From: Podaxis mareebaensis
Taxonomy: Eukaryota; Basidiomycota; Agaricomycetes; Agaricales; Agaricaceae
Direction of reading: 5' to 3'
NCBI GenBank assembly: GCA_018524725.1
Contig: JAEUWP010000118.1
Location: 1-64,000, forward strand
DNA length: 64,000 nt
Program-made: the position numbers and the translations under genes
Shown here: positions 46,994-58,144 of the stretch, one piece after another
Numbering within the stretch: the stretch's first letter is position 1
How the letters are laid out: each line of letters opens with the position of its first letter
The notes under the pieces: generated by a model
Told to the model about the DNA's origin: nothing
What the model saw: the letters and a program-made list of their open reading frames with translations, nothing else
Databases searched by the model: none

Positions 46994-49900
46994 TCAAACC
47001 ATCTTTTCGAGTGGGTCGATGATGACGCCGGGCTAATAAAAACTAATAAGTCAACACCTGACCAAAACCAAGGACGCCAACCACGCACCTTTTTGACAAC
47101 CCGGGGCAAAGTCCCTCTCTGGAATCCAACCCGAGTGTTCCACTCCTTCCCCAAAGGTTGCTCCATCGAACGTTCGAACTGGGCACGGCTGGTATAAGGA
47201 TAAGGCAAGTCCTTGACGAGGTACTTGGCAGCTTTCTTGTCCCGCTTCTCGGAGATGATGATATGCTTTTTATTGTAGTCTGCACGCGATTTGGGGTCGA
47301 CGCCCGCGATCTTTTTGATGCGTTCTGGTTTGGGTGGTGCGCGTTTGGTTCCTTGGCCACCCCATGATCCCTGTTGATTAGACGGTGTTAGGGGATGTAT
47401 GGGAAGAGAAGGGAAGGGGAGCGAATGGGGGTGGAGTGGGAATGGGAGGATAACCTACCCAGCCTGGAATGGTTGTATCGACGTCTTTGGGTGCGTCGGC
47501 GGCGATCTCACGTTTCTTCGCTTCCTCGAATTCCTGTATGAAATCATGAGAGTCAGAGATAAATTGACAATCGGATTAGAAGGGGCATACGTGGACGACG
47601 TTGTCTCCTGCAAATGCGAGTGCGACAAGGTCCCGTTGTTGGAACGCTTTCAGGCCTTTCGGGTTCGCATCTGTCTTGGTCTTGAGAATCGCTGCCTCTT
47701 GAGCTTCAACTTCACTATTCGCATCTGAATCATCGCCGTTATCTACAACAATGCCGTTTGCCTGGGAGGCTGGTGATTTGGCTGTGGATGCCGATTTGGG
47801 TGATGATGGCTTGGCGGAAGCCGGCTTCAAAGAGTCTTTGAGGGTAAGGTTTTGGTCCATCGAAATTTCAACCACGGCATCTTCCTGTGCTTTCTCCTTC
47901 TCCTCTTGTCTTTTCCTCGCGAGCTTCTTGAGCTTGTTCTTTGATTTCTCCGCTTTGTGGCTGTCCTTGCCAAATACCCCGTTCTTCTTCCCCGCTGACC
48001 TTGCTGACGACTCCGTATCCCTAGTTAGCCAAGGATTCGACTCTTCTTTGACGTCCTGTTGATGACTGAGAGAAGTCGGTGTCGCATTAGAGAGCCCTGA
48101 AGGCGGTTTGAATGGTTGTTGCGGGGATCCCGGGGCGGAGAGAAGGTCGGTAGATTTAAGTGTAACGCTGGACGTGTCGGATGCTAACGAGCCCACTGCA
48201 CGTGCGCGTTGTGGAGGTAAGTCTTGTGGTGCACCTGGCCGGTAGACCATACGTCCGCCTGTGCGGTTGGCGAGGACACCACTCGTAGAATCGGCTTCGT
48301 TGGGGTCATCTGGCTGTCCTTGGTGTTCCTCCTCGCTCCCTTCACCGCCCATCTCCTTAATGAAGTCGTCCACCATCCGATCTGCCGCTGCCTGTTCCCT
48401 CGCCATAGCATCTTTCATGAACTTCATTTCGAATACACTCTTCCCCTTCTTCCCCTCCGGTTCAGTTTCCTCCTGCTGATCGTCCAGCTGTTTAAGCTCG
48501 TCAAAAGCAGCTTTCTTGATCTTCAAGATACCTTCCTCGGTATCAACATCCACCTCATCCTCGTCACTACTCTCTTCACTTTCATCACTCCCGACACCCT
48601 GAATTTTCCTCCTCAGCTGCTCACCACGATGTAACATCTCTTCCATCTCTTGTCTCCCACCCTCATCCAAGTGCCGCTGCTTCATCTGCCTCGCCCATTT
48701 GCCTGTATGCTTATGCCTCAGAGTAGCCCTCTCCCTCGCACGCTCAACCTCCCTCTTCAACCTTCCCTCCTCTGTATCACTCTCTCCGTCTAGACCCTCA
48801 GCCTCAAGCATCTTTTCCTTGAGTTTTTCTTTCTCCTTTCGTTTGATTTTACGATATGTTTTGGATTTGATCTTGTTTATGCGTTTGGCTTTAAGTTCGG
48901 CGCGGAACATGAGCTCGCGCATACGACGGAGTTCGGCACGACGTTCTGCGACTTCTTCCATTGTCAGGTTGTTGGTTTTGAGGAGGGTATCTTCGGTTTG
49001 TTCGATATCTTCATCTCGCATTTTGGCTGACTTGAGAAGGGAGTCGATGGAGCTTTCGAGTTTTGTGGAGGGCTAGATGGTAAAATATCATTTTTAATTA
49101 CACTGGCATTAAAAAGTGGAGGAGAGGCTGTAGTTACTTTGAATTTAGCTGCGAGTTCAAGGTTTGAGACACGACCAGAGGGGCGGGCTTGGAGAGGGAA
49201 ACTGAGATGCTCAGCCTATGGGATGATTGTGAGATTGGGGTTTTCAGGGTTGAAGAGAGGGTTTACCTCGCGCATTCGTTTCATCGTGGCACTCCATTTG
49301 TCCACCTCCTCTTTCGTCTGCTCATAGGCAGCCTCACGGTCCAGGCGTTCCTGCGTCCGTTGAGGGAGAGGAGCAGATAGAGCCTTGACCTTCGTCGAGG
49401 CTGCTGACAGAACTTTCGTATTCTTTTTTAGGGTGAGGAGATTTGATGATTGAGTGGCAAGGGGGGCAAGAAGATCGTCGAGCTGTAGTTTGGAGCCTTG
49501 GGGGAGAAGATAAGCATAAGTTAGTGGTAGGGAAAAATATGTATACCCGATGCATGAGCACGGAACTCATTCTCGGCACCCGCCTCTGTTCGTTCTGTGA
49601 TAAGGCGCCTTTTGCGTGACCTGGAGTCCTTCGCGGGCTCATCTGGAGTTTCGGCATCATCTGCTTTGCGTTTCCTGGCTGTTGTGTCGAGGTTTGAGAT
49701 AAATTTCTGAAACTCTTCGGAAGCCTCAGGAGCCTCCTCGTCGTCAGAAGCAGCAAAAGCGTCCTGGTCGTCTTCGTCCTGTTCCTCGTCTTGAGATTCT
49801 TCTTCGTCCTCATCTTCGCTCTCTTCATCTTCATCGACGTCCTTTGAGACCTCGCGCTTTAATGATTTGGTTGGTTTTTCATCATCGCTGCCCATGTCAA

Positions 49901-50281
49901 TTTCGCCCTTTCCATCCAAGACGTCTAGCAGGTCGATAAACTCGTCTGGATCCCCATCTTCCTCTTCCTCCTCCTCATCATCCTCTCCCTCTGGTGAAGC
50001 CATATCTTCATCCTCGTTGAGATCTACATCGGCAAACCTGACAGCGGGTTTCTTCTTTTTCTTTACCTGCTTCTTCTACAAAATACAGAATATGAAAAAC
50101 CATGCGTAACATGAAGATAACAACGGACCTTGCTTGAGAAGAACCCTGCAAAGCGTTCCTCGTCGCTCTCGTCAAACGCAGCATCGCTATCGAGGTCTTC
50201 ATCGTCTGCACTGTCGATCTTGTCGTCATCGTCGTCGTTTTCGCCAACAAGCCGTGCCCTCTGCCAATCCTCAGGAGTCAT
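46994..50281 (-). CDS. UTP14: U3 snoRNA-associated protein 14 (SSU processome)
   Basis: The ATG is at 50281 (MTPEDWQRARLVGEN) and the last exon is 46994-47032. Long acidic runs fill the N-terminal third. The Utp14 landmarks follow: FISNLDTTARKRKADD, REAAYEQTKEEVDKWSATMK, LSFPLQARPSGRVSN, SKTYRKIKRKEKEKLKEKML, RATLRHKHTGKWARQMKQRH, FEMKFMKDAMAREQAAADRM, NPWLTRD, LVALAFAGDNVV, EFEEAKKREI, TTIPGWGSWGG, LPYPYTSRAQFERSMEQPLG, EWNTRVGFQRGTLPRVVKKP and a short C-terminal exon. Utp14 is a nucleolar SSU processome component that activates the DEAH helicase Dhr1. The gene is intact and complete. Confidence 0.94.
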
Positions 50282-50447
50282 AGTAGTGTTGAGAATAAAT
50301 TGCTATCCCAGAAAGGAAACCGAAAATATACGGCGCCAAACAAACTCAACTTGAGTCTGCCAACAACGTCGACAACACCAACACCCACAACCACACTCAC
50401 CCAGGTCCGACAACGACACCGACAACGACAAAAACCTCAAGCACAAC
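50282..50447. promoter_or_regulatory. Bidirectional promoter UTP14 / Tra2-like gene
   Basis: Only 166 bp separate the two divergent start codons. The stretch is rich in CAAC/CGAC repeats on the plus strand. No TATA box is visible, which fits two housekeeping genes driven from one short promoter. Confidence 0.55.
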
Positions 50448-51926
50448 ATGGATGACGGTACGTCCCCAGCATCAGCCACGACGTCGACACTTGTCCCAGT
50501 CGCCCCATACTTCCACCTTTCGAATCATTTCCTCTCCCGGCAACGCCCACCAGCTCGCCATTACACCACACGTAAACGTCTTCCACAACCCAGTATTCTC
50601 TTTTTATCAGCAAACTACACCATCTCTTCACATTTCTGTACCCTTACTGTTGGCTAACGGCCAACTTGCGGTGCGCTGCAACGGCGGAGAAACATTTCCA
50701 CACGAAAAAATTCCCTTGCCACACCCATCCAGCCCTCTGTTCCTTTCACCACTTCACCAACTCCCACCTCACCACCTGACATAAACAAACACGACCTGAC
50801 CATTACCCCTTCCCTTTCTTTATATCCCCGTCTTTCACACACCAGCCTGGCAATCTCAGGACATCGCTCCTTCAAGCGGCGGTGGCGGCATAAGCATCCC
50901 CACCACAGACGTAACCATGAGCAACGGCTCTGCAATGTCCACAGACGGTAAAGCAGCCTTCCGGAAGTTTGCCTACACCCGTACCAACGGCACTGTCGCA
51001 GGTAACGCTCCTTCAACTGCTGGTGGTGGGAACGCTGCAGATGGCCGTCGGGCATCACCACCCCCGAGAGATAGGGATAGGGATCGGAATGGTGATGGCC
51101 CAAGGCGGTCTTCGAGGAGCAGGAGTCCAAGACGTAATGGTGACGACAGGGGGTAAGTTTCTTTCCCTGCATAGTAAACGTTTGTCACGCTCATGTATCA
51201 CTGTGTGTAGTCGCGGCAGTGATGGAAGCCAAAATCCTGGCAATAACCTCCACGTCTCAGGTCTCAGCCACAAAGTTGACAACAATGAACTCGAAGCCGT
51301 TTTCGCCAAAGTCGGCCGGGTGCGCCTCACTTTTTTCCGGCCTCATTTCTTTTACTCAAACAATTTTGATGCTTGATGTAGGTCAAAAAGGCATCCGTCA
51401 TGTACGACCCACATAGCCGCGAATCTCGAGGCTTTGGCTTTGTGACGATGGAAACCTCAGAAGAAGCTGATGCTGCCATCACCGCTCTTAACTCCACAGA
51501 GCTCATGGGTAAAATCATGACCGTGGAAAAAGTTCGTACACCTATCCACCCGTCAACTAATCGTCGACATGTACTTATATCGCTTCCGCCACAGGCTCGA
51601 CGCGCCCGCGCTAGAACACCCACTCCTGGTAGATACTATGGCCCTCCAAAGAGGAACGACTGTGAGTTTCTCCTTGAGTGTCATGCTGCTGGTGCTAATT
51701 TGTTGAACTATGATCCTTTGATGTAGTTGAGCGTCCCTATGACCCTCGGCCATATGACAGCCGCTATTCTCGTGATTATGATGACCGCAGGCGGGGCCGC
51801 CACGACGATCACCGTGGTGGCCGTGATGACCGTCATCGGGACTACGACAGGGACCGTGACCGCGATCGCGACCGTGGCTATGGACGCGACTATGACCGCG
51901 GACGCTACGATGAGAGAAGGTATTGA
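50448..51926 (+). CDS. Transformer-2-like SR splicing factor
   Basis: The first coding exon is just 50448-50457 (ATGGATGACG). A 388-bp intron follows and coding resumes at 50846, giving MDDAWQSQDIAP. An N-terminal Arg/Ser region (RRSSRSRSPRRNGDD) precedes one RRM, with RNP2 NLHVSGL and RNP1 RGFGFVTM. The linker RARTPTPGRYYGPPKR is the Tra2 hallmark. The C-terminus is an Arg/Asp/Tyr/Gly-rich tail with many YDRD repeats, ending at 51926. Tra2 proteins bind purine-rich exonic enhancers in the nucleus and set splice-site choice. The long first intron is atypical for this locus and may allow regulation. The gene is intact. Confidence 0.9.
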
Positions 51927-52264
51927 GGTATTCGAAAGTTCCGAAAAAGCCACACTGCCCTTTACCGGTCCTACTTGCACCGCCGCGGTGAACTTTGTGA
52001 ATATACTCAGCGCTAAGCGGGGACAGATAACACAGGTTCTTACATATGGTTGCGTATTTACTTTCAATGCTGTTTGGGGTTGTAATCATATTTTGTCTGG
52101 AGTCAATATGAATATGCTTTGTCACAGCGGACTCGATTCAGTTCTTACCGAACCAGATGTTCTCCTGGACAATCGTAGCGAAAACCTATGTTTGTGAGCT
52201 ATACGGACTCGGAACTCCTCATCGGGAGATAAATTCATTGGTGTAGAGAAGACAGTCGCTGCGG

Positions 52265-52881
52265 GAGTAGACAATCCACACAAAATCAGACCTATCAACA
52301 GAAAATAGCAGCAAGGGCGATATAAACTTACCAACTCCAGCCGAGATTCTTCAAACGCTCGTCCACTTCCAATGTACTATAAACACCGTTTCTCTTACCT
52401 ATCCCAGAAGTTCAACGATGAGTAGCTCCGTTGAGGCATACGAAATCTTCCCGCGCAACTTCGTCTTTCGCCCATCATCGCCGGTTAATACATCCGAGAG
52501 AATCCCTGTTGACGAAGAAACATGTTTCTCATCACCTCCTGACAAGTTAGCGTATCCGAAAAGATCAACCCCGAGAGTAGACAATCCACACAAAATCAGA
52601 CCTGTCAACAGAAAATAGCAACAAGGGTGATATAAACTTACCAAATCCAACCGAGATTCTTCAGACGCTTACCCACTTTCAATCCACTATAAACCTCGTT
52701 TCTCTTGCCTATCCCAGAAGTTCAACGATAAGTAGCTCTGTTGAGATATATGAAACTCCGTCTTTCGTCTGTCGTCGACGATTGATGCATTTGAGAGAAC
52801 CCTTGTTGACGAAGAAACCGATGCTTCCGATCACTTCCTGACAAATAAGCCAGGTTAATCTATCCAGAGAATCAGCTCCGA
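52265..52881. repeat. Tandem direct repeat, two copies with 310-bp period
   Basis: Copy 1 starts at 52265 and copy 2 at 52575. Both begin GAGTAGACAATCCACAC, and both contain TATCCCAGAAGTTCAACGAT and TGTTGACGAAGAAAC in the same order. Copy 2 is somewhat diverged and ends near 52881. A weaker partial copy may precede 52265. On the minus strand each copy encodes a similar hydrophobic peptide start (PCCYFLL, GLILCGLST) that then degenerates. Confidence 0.8.
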
Positions 52882-53097
52882 GAGAGGCGAGAAAAGAGAA
52901 GCAAGGCCCGAGTTTGAATTTCTAAGAAGTATTCTAGCGATAAAACCCGAGAGAAGCGTATTAAGGGGACTAGAAGATGTGACCAGGAGTCCAAGATCCA
53001 AGCCGCCGCACGTATAGTTTGATGATCGTGGCAAGCAAAGTCGTACGCGCCGCACGTGGGTCAGTGGCTGCAGGCCAACAAGTTCTGGATGTGTAAG

Positions 53098-53394
53098 CTC
53101 GAGATTATGCGGGCCAATGGCCATGGAATCATTTCGGGGCAATGTAGTGCGATCCGCGCATTATACCGGTGAATTGGAAGGATAATATGCTGTCTTCTGG
53201 ATAATCGGATATGGTAGGCATGCCAGGATATTTGTAACAAAACCCTGAAGTCTTGTAACGCCGGTGGAGGCCGGCGAAAAATAGTCTCACCCAATACAAA
53301 GTCGGGGATACATTCGTGGTGTATGTAGCAGCCTAGAAAAAGTCACCCATCATTCGTAGTCAAGTGGATACTTGTTCCATGTATCGGGGAAGGT
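53098..53394. repeat. Dispersed repeat flanking TyrRS, left copy
   Basis: This block and 56036-56353 share, in the same order and orientation, a GCGATCC core, CCGG(T/C)GAATTGGAA, TCTTCTG, GTAACGCC and CAAGTGGATA followed by TTCCATGT. The copies are about 2.94 kb apart and strongly diverged, with short indels. No coding capacity is seen. Confidence 0.6.
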
Positions 53395-53520
53395 TCGGAG
53401 TCGAGACTTTGATCCGAACATTATTTGTTCGACACAGGAAAGACAAATAACGGTGATTGCCGCAAGTCGAGTCAAGAATTAGAAATTAGATTATGGTCTG
53501 GCTTATACCCCATCTGCACC

Positions 53521-55201
53521 ATGACTACTCCCGACGAGAAATACGAGATTATCACACGAGGACTTGCAGAGGTACTTGGTGGTGAAACTATCAAGGCTAT
53601 CCTTGCCGAGGGACGGACACCGAAGGCTTACTGGGGTGCGTAAAGCAGTCTGAATTCTGGGTACCGCTCCGTAACTAATTTGTGCGATCCCTCGATATCA
53701 GGTACTGCACCGACTGGAAGACGTGCGTTTTACTTATGTCGCTCACATTTGCACTCTTGACTCAGCAACATGGTTGAACAGCACACATTGGTTACTATGT
53801 GCCTTTAACGAAGATTGCAGATTTTCTCAGAGCGGGTGTTGAGGTACGGCTTCGGTTATCTATTGCATTGATATCTCGTTAATCAAAGCATTAGGTTAAA
53901 ATACTGCTTGCCGGTAAACACTCTTGCTCCTTGATCTCTCGGTTCATCTCACAAAGAACGCAATAGATGTCCACGCTTTCTTGGACAACCTGAAGGCTCC
54001 CTTGGAACTTGTTGCCCACCGTACAAAATATTACGAATACCTGCTCAGGACAGTGTTCGTATCCCTCGGTATTCCAACCTCGAAGCTCCACTTCGTGGAA
54101 GGGTCGTCCTACCAGTTGACCAAGGAATATAACATGGACAATTACAAACTTTGCGCGACAGTCACAGAACACGATGCGAAGAAGGCTGGTGCGGAGGTGG
54201 TGAAGCAAGTGGAGAGTCCTCTGTTGAGTGGCCTATTATACCCTGGCCTCCAGGCCCTCGACGAAGAATACCTCGGCGTTGACTTCCAATTTGGAGGTGT
54301 CGACCAGGTGGGTACACCCTGCTTCACAGCAACCGCGAGCCGAAAATTGATCCCTCCCAAAGCGCAAAATCTTCACTTTTGCTGAGCTCTATCTGCCAAG
54401 GCTTGGGTACAAGAAACGCGCTCACCTTATGAACGCCATGGTTCCTGGGCTTGCAGGTGGCAAGATGTCTTCCTCCGATCCAAACTCTAAAATCGACTTC
54501 CTCGACTCACCTGAACTCGTTCGCAGAAAGCTGAAAGCGGCTTTCTGCGAGGAGGGTAACATTGAAGAGAATGGTGTCCTTGCATTTGTTGGAGCCGTGC
54601 TCATACCCGTCAGCCAACTCCGCATCGATCGGTTGAAAGGTGATTCAATCCTGGAAGCCGGTATAGGTGACCAAAGACCCTTCATCTCGGATGATGCGCC
54701 TGAAGGAACTATTTTCACCGTGGAGCGCGATGAGAAGTTCGGCGGGAACACGCATTACAAGTCGTTCGAGGAGATGAAGGAGGATTTCAAAGAGAAGAAG
54801 TTGCACCCTAAGGACTTGAAGATTGCCGTCGCAAATGGTATCATCCGACTACTGGAGCCAGTGCGGAAGGCGTTTGAGGAGAACGAGGAGTGGCAGAAGA
54901 TCGAGAAACTTGCTTATCCTGATCCGAACGCAAAACCAGAGAAGAAAAAGAAGAAGGTTTGCAAATTGTTTCTGTCCTTGATCATTTTGTCATCAGAATG
55001 CTTATAGCGGTTTCGTGTTTGTAGGAGAAGGTCTACCACCCACCCCCTCCGGGAAAGGGAAAGAACGCACAAAAGAGCCTCGTGGGTGTTGATGGCGCAA
55101 CGGCTGTAGCTCCCGGTGCAGAAGTCCAACGGATGACTGATGGGGCTGCTAAGCCGCTGTCAGGATCGGTGCCTGAGCCCCCGGCGACGCCAGCTTCATG
55201 A
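53521..55201 (+). CDS. Cytoplasmic tyrosyl-tRNA synthetase
   Basis: Exon 1 is 53521-53635 ([15 protein letters not shown]). Small introns split the active site: WGTAPTGR, then [20 protein letters not shown] with the HIGH-type motif, then [18 protein letters not shown]. Later motifs are [69 protein letters not shown] and [20 protein letters not shown] with the full KMSSS loop. The end is a Lys-rich stretch and an acidic/Pro-rich tail ending at 55201. This is the eukaryotic cytosolic form of class Ic TyrRS, which charges tRNA-Tyr. The C-terminal EMAP-like domain of the animal enzyme is absent, as in fungi. Confidence 0.94.
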
Positions 55202-56572
55202 TTTTTGCGTGGCGTGTTTGGCGAGGAGTTGGGAGGAATGGTGGATGGAAAGTTGTTCGGGTGAATATATCCACTGAATAGTACTTAGATAGGTTGTATA
55301 TCCATGACGGGAAGATGCTCGTTCGTGCCGGAAGACTCTGCAACGCCCGAACTTCACTCAACCGGCAGAACAACGACCTCAACACCGGATACCGCAGGCA
55401 TTTCAACTAAGACCGCCACGTGAGTAGTGAGTCCCAAGGGCAGGTCCCTATGTGAGCTCCCCGGAGGGCAGAACAGGCAGGAGCGCTCGTCTACATGACA
55501 CCCGTCAGGGATGTTTTTTCGAGGGCGATCAACTCATCAAACTTCTCCGTCCCGGGTTAATCGGTATCGTGAAAGAGTTTTCGGATGTGGGACCAGAGGT
55601 GACATACAATCGGATGAGGGTATATCCGTAGAGACAACACCGAAGTCGACATTACAGTGCTGAAGAAAGAAACCGCGTCGAACCCTGTGAGCGGTTTGAG
55701 ACCAGAATGCGACATATAAACATTTGAGGATCAAGCCACCTGCATGGCTCGGCTGTTCATATAAACGATGCCGCCGATATTATCGTGTAAACCGTCGCAC
55801 GTGTGGACTGGACATGATTTCCGATATCGGTTTCACTCTTTGGATCTCGGGGCGTGGCTTGCTAAAGGATAGCTTCCTGGATGCTTTAGTTTAATGCACT
55901 GCTGCTATTTTCTATGCGCGCCTTTGCATGAAAATAGAGTTGAGCCCTAGAAACAGAATGGAAGTTTGTGCCAGGCCGCGGAAAGGACGGATCGGTGAGA
56001 GTAGTAGCCGCGCGATTGCTCTTGACGCTTCGAGTTGGGATTAGACGGGTCGGCAGTCGTGGAGTCGTTGCAGGGCGTGTAGGGCGATCCGTATATGCCG
56101 GCGAATTGGAATGTCAACATTTCATCTTCTGAACGTTCGAGCACAGAATCCGAGGCCGTGGTGCTATTGTAACGCCCACGGTGAAGTACTTTCGATATGG
56201 CACAAAGCCGGAGATTTCGTGTCAGAAAGGAATATCAGAGTTGATGACACCAGGAAGGAGATATGAAGCTGATATGGCACAGGAATTCAGAAAAAAGCGG
56301 GCGGTCAGATCTCTAGGAGCCAAGTGGATAAATATTCCATGTCGGAGAGTTCGCCATCATTCGATTAAAATAGCAGGGAGCAAGGATCGATGAACCAGTA
56401 AGATGACCTCGATTTTGGTTCGCAGCTAGCTAGTTTACACGGGAGTCGCAAACCAGAGGAATAGATCTTGTTTGTGCCAGAACCAAACGACGGAGGAGTG
56501 GAGTGGGTGGCGGCCCGGGGTTCCTGTTACTTCCGTTTCCCACGTTTCCTTGGTTTGCTCTGCTTTCGTCCG
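55202..56572. other. Intergenic region with right copy of the flanking repeat
   Basis: This is 1.37 kb with no recognised gene. The repeat copy lies at 56036-56353. The part to the right of it is the promoter of the OB-fold gene. Confidence 0.5.
56036..56353. repeat. Dispersed repeat flanking TyrRS, right copy
   Basis: This is the partner of 53098-53394. It carries the same ordered blocks (GGGATTAGACGGG, GGCGATCC, CCGGCGAATTGGAA, TCTTCTGAA, GTAACGCC, CAAGTGGATA, TTCCATGTCGG). The left copy sits before and the right copy after the TyrRS gene, in the same orientation. Confidence 0.6.
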
Positions 56573-57675
56573 ATGCCGGCTTACAGAGTTTTCCTGGGAG
56601 CACCTTCAATACGCGACCTCGAAAATGATCCAATGACATACCAGTGGCAGACTGTCTCTTCTCTGTCTGAGAAATCGCGCGAATTACTCCCGACCCCGCC
56701 CAACTTTCCGGCCACCGAAGATTTGGATAATGCGAGCCGAAGGATATCTCTAGTTTACCAGAACGTTATCTTCAACGAGGAGGTAGAAGAACAAGATGTG
56801 AGTTTTGAAGAAGGCGACGAGAGTCGAGCTGTTCCCGTTAGTGCAGGTACGCTAATTTTTTTTTTTCGTCCGATTATTGCGTACTTACTTGCTCAAAGAC
56901 CAGACGACCGTGATAACTTGGCCGCCCACTGCAGAGGACCAAGGCCGGGAACGGACACGCTCTAGACGAAGTATGAATGAACTGTCATTCTTGAACACAT
57001 CGACACGTTCTTTCACGCAGTCCCAACCCGAAACACAAGAGACACAGGGGTCTCAATCCCTGAACTACTCCGACGCGTCTTCCATCGCGCATTTCCCTAC
57101 CTTTCACTTTAGCCTTCACTCTCTTGCATCCCCCACCCAACTGGCAAAGCAAAAAGTCGCAGGTTCTATGAAGATTTCGACACTGATGGCTGTACTTGAG
57201 GTTGAAGGCCCTGATACCATTAGAATCAAACAGGGAAGGGATGCTGGGAAGGAGGTGGCTATTCTGAAGATGATTCTTGGGGACGAGGGCGGTACTATAT
57301 GCAAGTTGACAGCATGGCGAGAAGTTGCTGAACGATGGGGTGGTCAACATGGTGTTGTTGCTGTAAAGAGGGGCGATGTCGTCTTCATTGAAAGTGCGTA
57401 CTTGTTACTGTCGTGCTGTTGTGTTTCAGTCACCGTTCTAATCCCATCGGTTTCTATCAGATGTGACTGCCACATTCGACCCGAAAACCTCGCCTGCCTT
57501 CACAGCTTCACCCTTCCTGAAGTCTTCTCTGACCATATGCTATCGCACAATGCCATATAGCAGAGAAGATATTCGTCTGAGACCAGACTTGAGGCTGGGA
57601 AGAAGCGATCCGGCTGTGCGAAAGGTTGCTTCTGTTGTCTCGTGGTTCCAGGGCCTTGCAGGACTGAACAGTTAG
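56573..57675 (+). CDS. OB-fold protein resembling shieldin subunit 2 (SHLD2)
   Basis: The ATG is at 56573 (MPAYRVFLGAPSIRDLEND). Two introns lie near 56847-56898 and 57395-57461, and the stop ends at 57675. The N-terminal third is acidic and Ser/Pro-rich with DNASRRISLVYQNVIF. After a Ser/Thr/Gln-rich linker comes a well-formed beta-barrel stretch: MKISTLMAVLEVEGPDTIRI, KQGRDAGKEVAILKMILGDE, ICKLTAWREVAERWGG, VKRGDVVFIENVTATFDP. These are OB-fold strands of the RPA or SHLD2 first-OB type. The C-terminus (LRLGRSDPAVRKVASVVSWF) is conserved in basidiomycete relatives as I recall them. Single-stranded DNA binding in repair is the inferred role. The SHLD2 link rests on pattern memory only. Confidence 0.65.
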
Positions 57676-58144
57676 TTCTAATGGATTTTTCACCGCCTAT
57701 CTGGTGCTGTCTGCAAGTTCTCGGTTCCGGAACGCCTGACTGGGCTATGCACATTTCTGATTCCATTTTATTACAATGCTTTTTTAAGGACCCGACGAGT
57801 TCCTTTTTAAAGCCCCCTTTGTGATCTATCAGACGCATACGGAGCTGTGCAGAACCAACAGCACTGCCACTGCCAAAAAGAGTCGCTTTTTGGTTCCCTT
57901 TAATAGCGCTACTTCTTAATTCCAACATCGCCACAAGGAACTGTCACGTAGATTGCTGTGTGATAATAGGCGCCACCACCCATTTCAACGTTCAGCCACA
58001 CTAGAATTCCATTGGTGCGTGCCCCCGATTCATCTTTCAATCCGTATTTAATCAGACTTTTGTGTCGTCTGTCACGCAGAATCCTACGTCAACCTCTGCT
58101 CCACCCCTTACTTGATCTTATCACATACTCTTTCTTATCTTAAC
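57676..58144. promoter_or_regulatory. Intergenic and promoter region of annexin gene
   Basis: This is 469 bases between two co-directional genes. The first part is the 3' flank of the OB-fold gene. The second part, with a pyrimidine-rich stretch ending in CTTATCTTAAC before the ATG, is the annexin leader. No TATAAA element was seen. Confidence 0.4.

Larger units (their letters stand above)
51927..53520. other. Repeat-bearing intergenic region upstream of TyrRS
   Basis: This holds the 310-bp tandem repeat (52265-52881) and the left copy of the repeat that flanks the tyrosyl-tRNA synthetase gene (53098-53394). The minus-strand frames at 52122-52334 and 52399-52650 are related to each other because they lie in repeat copies. 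No gene is supported. Confidence 0.5.

Noticed and set aside
50452..50784. 110-codon frame downstream of the Tra2-like start
   Set aside because: It lies inside the first intron. The RRM and Tra2 linker are reached only by splicing from 50457 to 50846.
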